From Benzoatithermus flavus (GTDB lineage: Bacteria > Pseudomonadota > Alphaproteobacteria > Geminicoccales > Geminicoccaceae): a stretch of DNA of 64,000 nt. The translations under genes and the position numbers were made by a program. Shown piece after piece: positions 62,236-64,000 of this stretch. Within the stretch, counting starts at the first letter, position 1. Each line of letters starts with the position of its first letter. The DNA lies in the NCBI RefSeq assembly GCF_037908215.1, contig NZ_JBBLZC010000002.1, forward strand, positions 186,001 through 250,000. The letters run 5' to 3'. Under the pieces are notes generated by a model. The model was not told where the DNA came from. It worked only from the letters and a program-made list of their open reading frames with translations, and made no database searches.

Positions 62236-62428
62236 GGGCTGCTCACGCGCTTTGGATCCGAAATGCGCGCCCTTCTAGCAGCACCGGAGCGTATGCGCGA
62301 GATGGCGCCGTCCGGACTCGTGGCACGGCAGGGGCTCGCCCGTGCTCTCCCGCGTGGCGGCGGCAGGGTTCGATCTGTATCATTGCCTGTCCGGCATCGC
62401 GGCCTTCTCACGAACGGGCTCGACGACC

Positions 62429-62977
62429 ATGAGCAGCTACTCTCCCGACGAGATCCTGACCTTCTGGTTCGCCCCCGAGAACCGACCGCGCTGGTTCACC
62501 CCCGATTCGGCGTTCGATGCCGAGATCGCCCGTCGCTTCGGGCCTCTGATCGAGGATGCGGCCGATGGCCGCCTGGCCGCCTGGGTCCGGGAACCGCGGG
62601 GAGCGCTCGCCTTGTGCATCCTGCTCGACCAGTTCCCGCGCAACGTCTGGCGCGGCACGCCGCGTGCCTTCGCCTACGACCGCTACGCGCTTCCCGTCGC
62701 CGAGGAGGCGCTGGCGAGGGGCCACGATCGGGCGCTTTCCCCGGAAGAGCGGCTCTTCCTCTATCTGCCGCTCGAGCACAGCGAGGATCTCGAGCGGCAG
62801 CAGCGCTGCGTGGCGCTCATGGAGGGGCTGGGCGATCCGGGGTGGCTGGATTACGCCGTGCGTCACCGCGACATCGTTGCGCGCTTCGGTCGTTTTCCGC
62901 ACCGCAACGCCGTGCTCGGGCGGACGAGCACGGCGGAGGAGGAGGCCTTCCTGCAGGAACCGAACGCCTCGTTCTGA
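62429..62977 (+). CDS. DUF924-family protein
   Basis: This 182-residue protein belongs to the DUF924 family: EILTFWFAPENRPRWFTPDSAFDAEIARRFG, LALCILLDQFPRNVWRGTPRAFAYD, FLYLPLEHSEDLERQQRCV and FGRFPHRNAVLGRTSTAEEEAFL are its standard blocks. The fold is all-helical and TPR-like and the function is unknown. The ATG at 62429 gives the usual N-terminus; earlier starts in the frame are not supported. The next 293 bases show no gene or structure. Confidence 0.92.
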   Translation: MSSYSPDEILTFWFAPENRPRWFTPDSAFDAEIARRFGPLIEDAADGRLAAWVREPRGALALCILLDQFPRNVWRGTPRAFAYDRYALPVAEEALARGHDRALSPEERLFLYLPLEHSEDLERQQRCVALMEGLGDPGWLDYAVRHRDIVARFGRFPHRNAVLGRTSTAEEEAFLQEPNASF

Positions 62978-63270
62978 GCGGCGGGCGCGCCGTGGCCGGG
63001 CGGGGATTGTCGCCCGGGCAACAGTCGGCTCTCGACCTGCGTCTTCGGGGGTCGGACCGTTCCGCGCAGTTGCGCTTCCACGGTCGAGCGAGTACCTGAT
63101 GCCCATGGTCCGCGACCGGCGCGTGCGCGCGCACGGTCGTGGTTCCAGGCGGGGGGTCCGGACCGGGTGGAGCGAGACATCGAGCGCAACCGTGGTACCA
63201 GGCCCGTCGGCGCCGCGGCGTCGTGTCGTGCCACCCGTCGAACGTGCCAGCGGATCAAGCCTGTTTCCTC

Positions 63271-64000
63271 ATGATGCTCGACCCGGAGTCTGCCGACGGC
63301 CCGACCGACGCCGTCCCCGAAGCTCGTCACGGCCGGCTCGCCGGCCTGCGTAGCACCTTGCGCCGTCTGTCGCCCTACCTCATCGGCGGGGCGATGTTCA
63401 CGATCGCGGTGTGGGTGCTGCACAGCACGCTGGCCCGCTACGATCTCAGCGACCTTCACGCCGAGCTCTCGCAGCTCACCCTCTCCCGGCTGGGCTCGGC
63501 CGTGCTGTTCACGGCCCTCAGCTTCCTGGCGCTGGTCGGCTACGAATATTCGGCGCTCGGCATGATCGGCAAGCGCCTGCCCTTGCGTCAGCTCGCGCTC
63601 GCCTCGTTCGCGACCCAGTCGATCGCGCACTCGACCGGTTTCGCCTTCCTGATCGGCGCCACGCTGCGCTACAATTTCTACGCCGCCAAGGGCCTCAAGA
63701 TTACCGATGTCGCCAAGGTGCAGGTGTTCTTCACCATCACCTTCACGCTGGGGGTCGCGACGCTGGCCGGGGTGGTCGTGATGATCGAGCCGTGGCGGCT
63801 CGCCGCCGCCACCGGCCTCCCGGCCTGGCTCTGGCGGCTCGCCGCCGGAACGGCGCTCGCCCTCGTCACCGGCTACGTGATCTGGGGCGGCTTCTTCCAC
63901 CGTCCCTTTCGCTGGCGCGGCCGTACCTTCACGCTGCCCGGCGCTGGCGCCACGCTGACCCAGATCTTCTTCGGCGTCGCCGATCTCCTCGCCGTGGCTG
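63271..64000 (+). CDS. MprF/UPF0104-like membrane flippase, partial at window end
   Basis: This frame is open to the window edge (243 complete codons). It has at least five membrane segments (IGGAMFTIAVWVLHSTLA, LGSAVLFTALSFLALVGYEYSAL, IAHSTGFAFLIGATLRYNFYA, FFTITFTLGVATLAGVVVMI and one more). AHSTGFAFLIGATLRYNFY matches the lipid-flippase half of MprF (lysyl-phosphatidylglycerol synthetase/flippase) and UPF0104 proteins. Whether a cytoplasmic synthetase domain follows is outside the window. The start is uncertain: ATG-ATG at 63271 or GTG at 63244, neither with a good ribosome-binding site. Confidence 0.82.
   Translation, partial: MMLDPESADGPTDAVPEARHGRLAGLRSTLRRLSPYLIGGAMFTIAVWVLHSTLARYDLSDLHAELSQLTLSRLGSAVLFTALSFLALVGYEYSALGMIGKRLPLRQLALASFATQSIAHSTGFAFLIGATLRYNFYAAKGLKITDVAKVQVFFTITFTLGVATLAGVVVMIEPWRLAAATGLPAWLWRLAAGTALALVTGYVIWGGFFHRPFRWRGRTFTLPGAGATLTQIFFGVADLLAVA

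Overview
The window is GC-rich chromosomal DNA (I estimate high-60s percent by eye) with tightly packed genes and almost no mobile DNA. Gene content and order point to an alphaproteobacterium. The markers are a separate F0 ATP-synthase operon ordered I-a-c-b'-b, the run mutY / DciA-like / DsbA-like / smc, the set rplU-rpmA-obgE-proB with proA-nadD-rsfS-rlmH, bactofilin, a class III cyclase with TPRs, and a perfect CtrA-type box. A Rhodospirillales- or Geminicoccales-like lineage would fit, but this is inference. I see no rRNA, no convincing tRNA, no CRISPR array and no insertion sequence.

Layout, 1-17 kb: a Tat-exported serine hydrolase is followed by the minus-strand housekeeping set rlmH, rsfS, nadD and proA. 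Two unknown ORFs and plus-strand kynA then interrupt that set, and proB, obgE, rpmA and rplU follow behind a strong promoter. Next come a TerB-like protein with a coupled methyltransferase, a polyamine-type ABC operon (binding protein, two permeases, ATPase), bactofilin and a mannitol-dehydrogenase-family enzyme.

17-33 kb: a UPF0182 membrane protein, an SDR that has lost its catalytic Ser/Tyr, sdaA and glyA (serine/glycine metabolism), and a degenerate SNase-fold protein. A three-gene minus-strand operon of exported or anchored proteins lies next to a receiver-EAL protein. Both carry the same promoter-like element, which makes this the best candidate here for an undescribed functional unit. 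An LpoA-like lipoprotein, rsmI, yraN-like, mutY, DciA-like and DsbA-like genes follow.

33-47 kb: smc, the F0 operon with an intercistronic hairpin after atpE and a terminator after atpF, a vapBC pair whose antitoxin is frameshifted, a second SDR, a small metallopeptidase, a 24-residue membrane peptide, AsmA, a VOC protein and a nucleosidase.

47-64 kb: a palindrome-rich spacer, FIST and NUDIX proteins, two XRE-type regulators (one under a CtrA-like box, the other beside an inverted-repeat operator), penicillin acylase, a HAD phosphatase, RadC with an unusual N-terminal domain, HrpB helicase, a cyclase/TPR protein, purB, a DUF924 protein and the start of an MprF-like flippase that runs off the window.

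Several small ORFs show frame problems (rsfS start, the ORF at 4744-5229, vapB). These could be real biology or assembly indels, and each is flagged separately.
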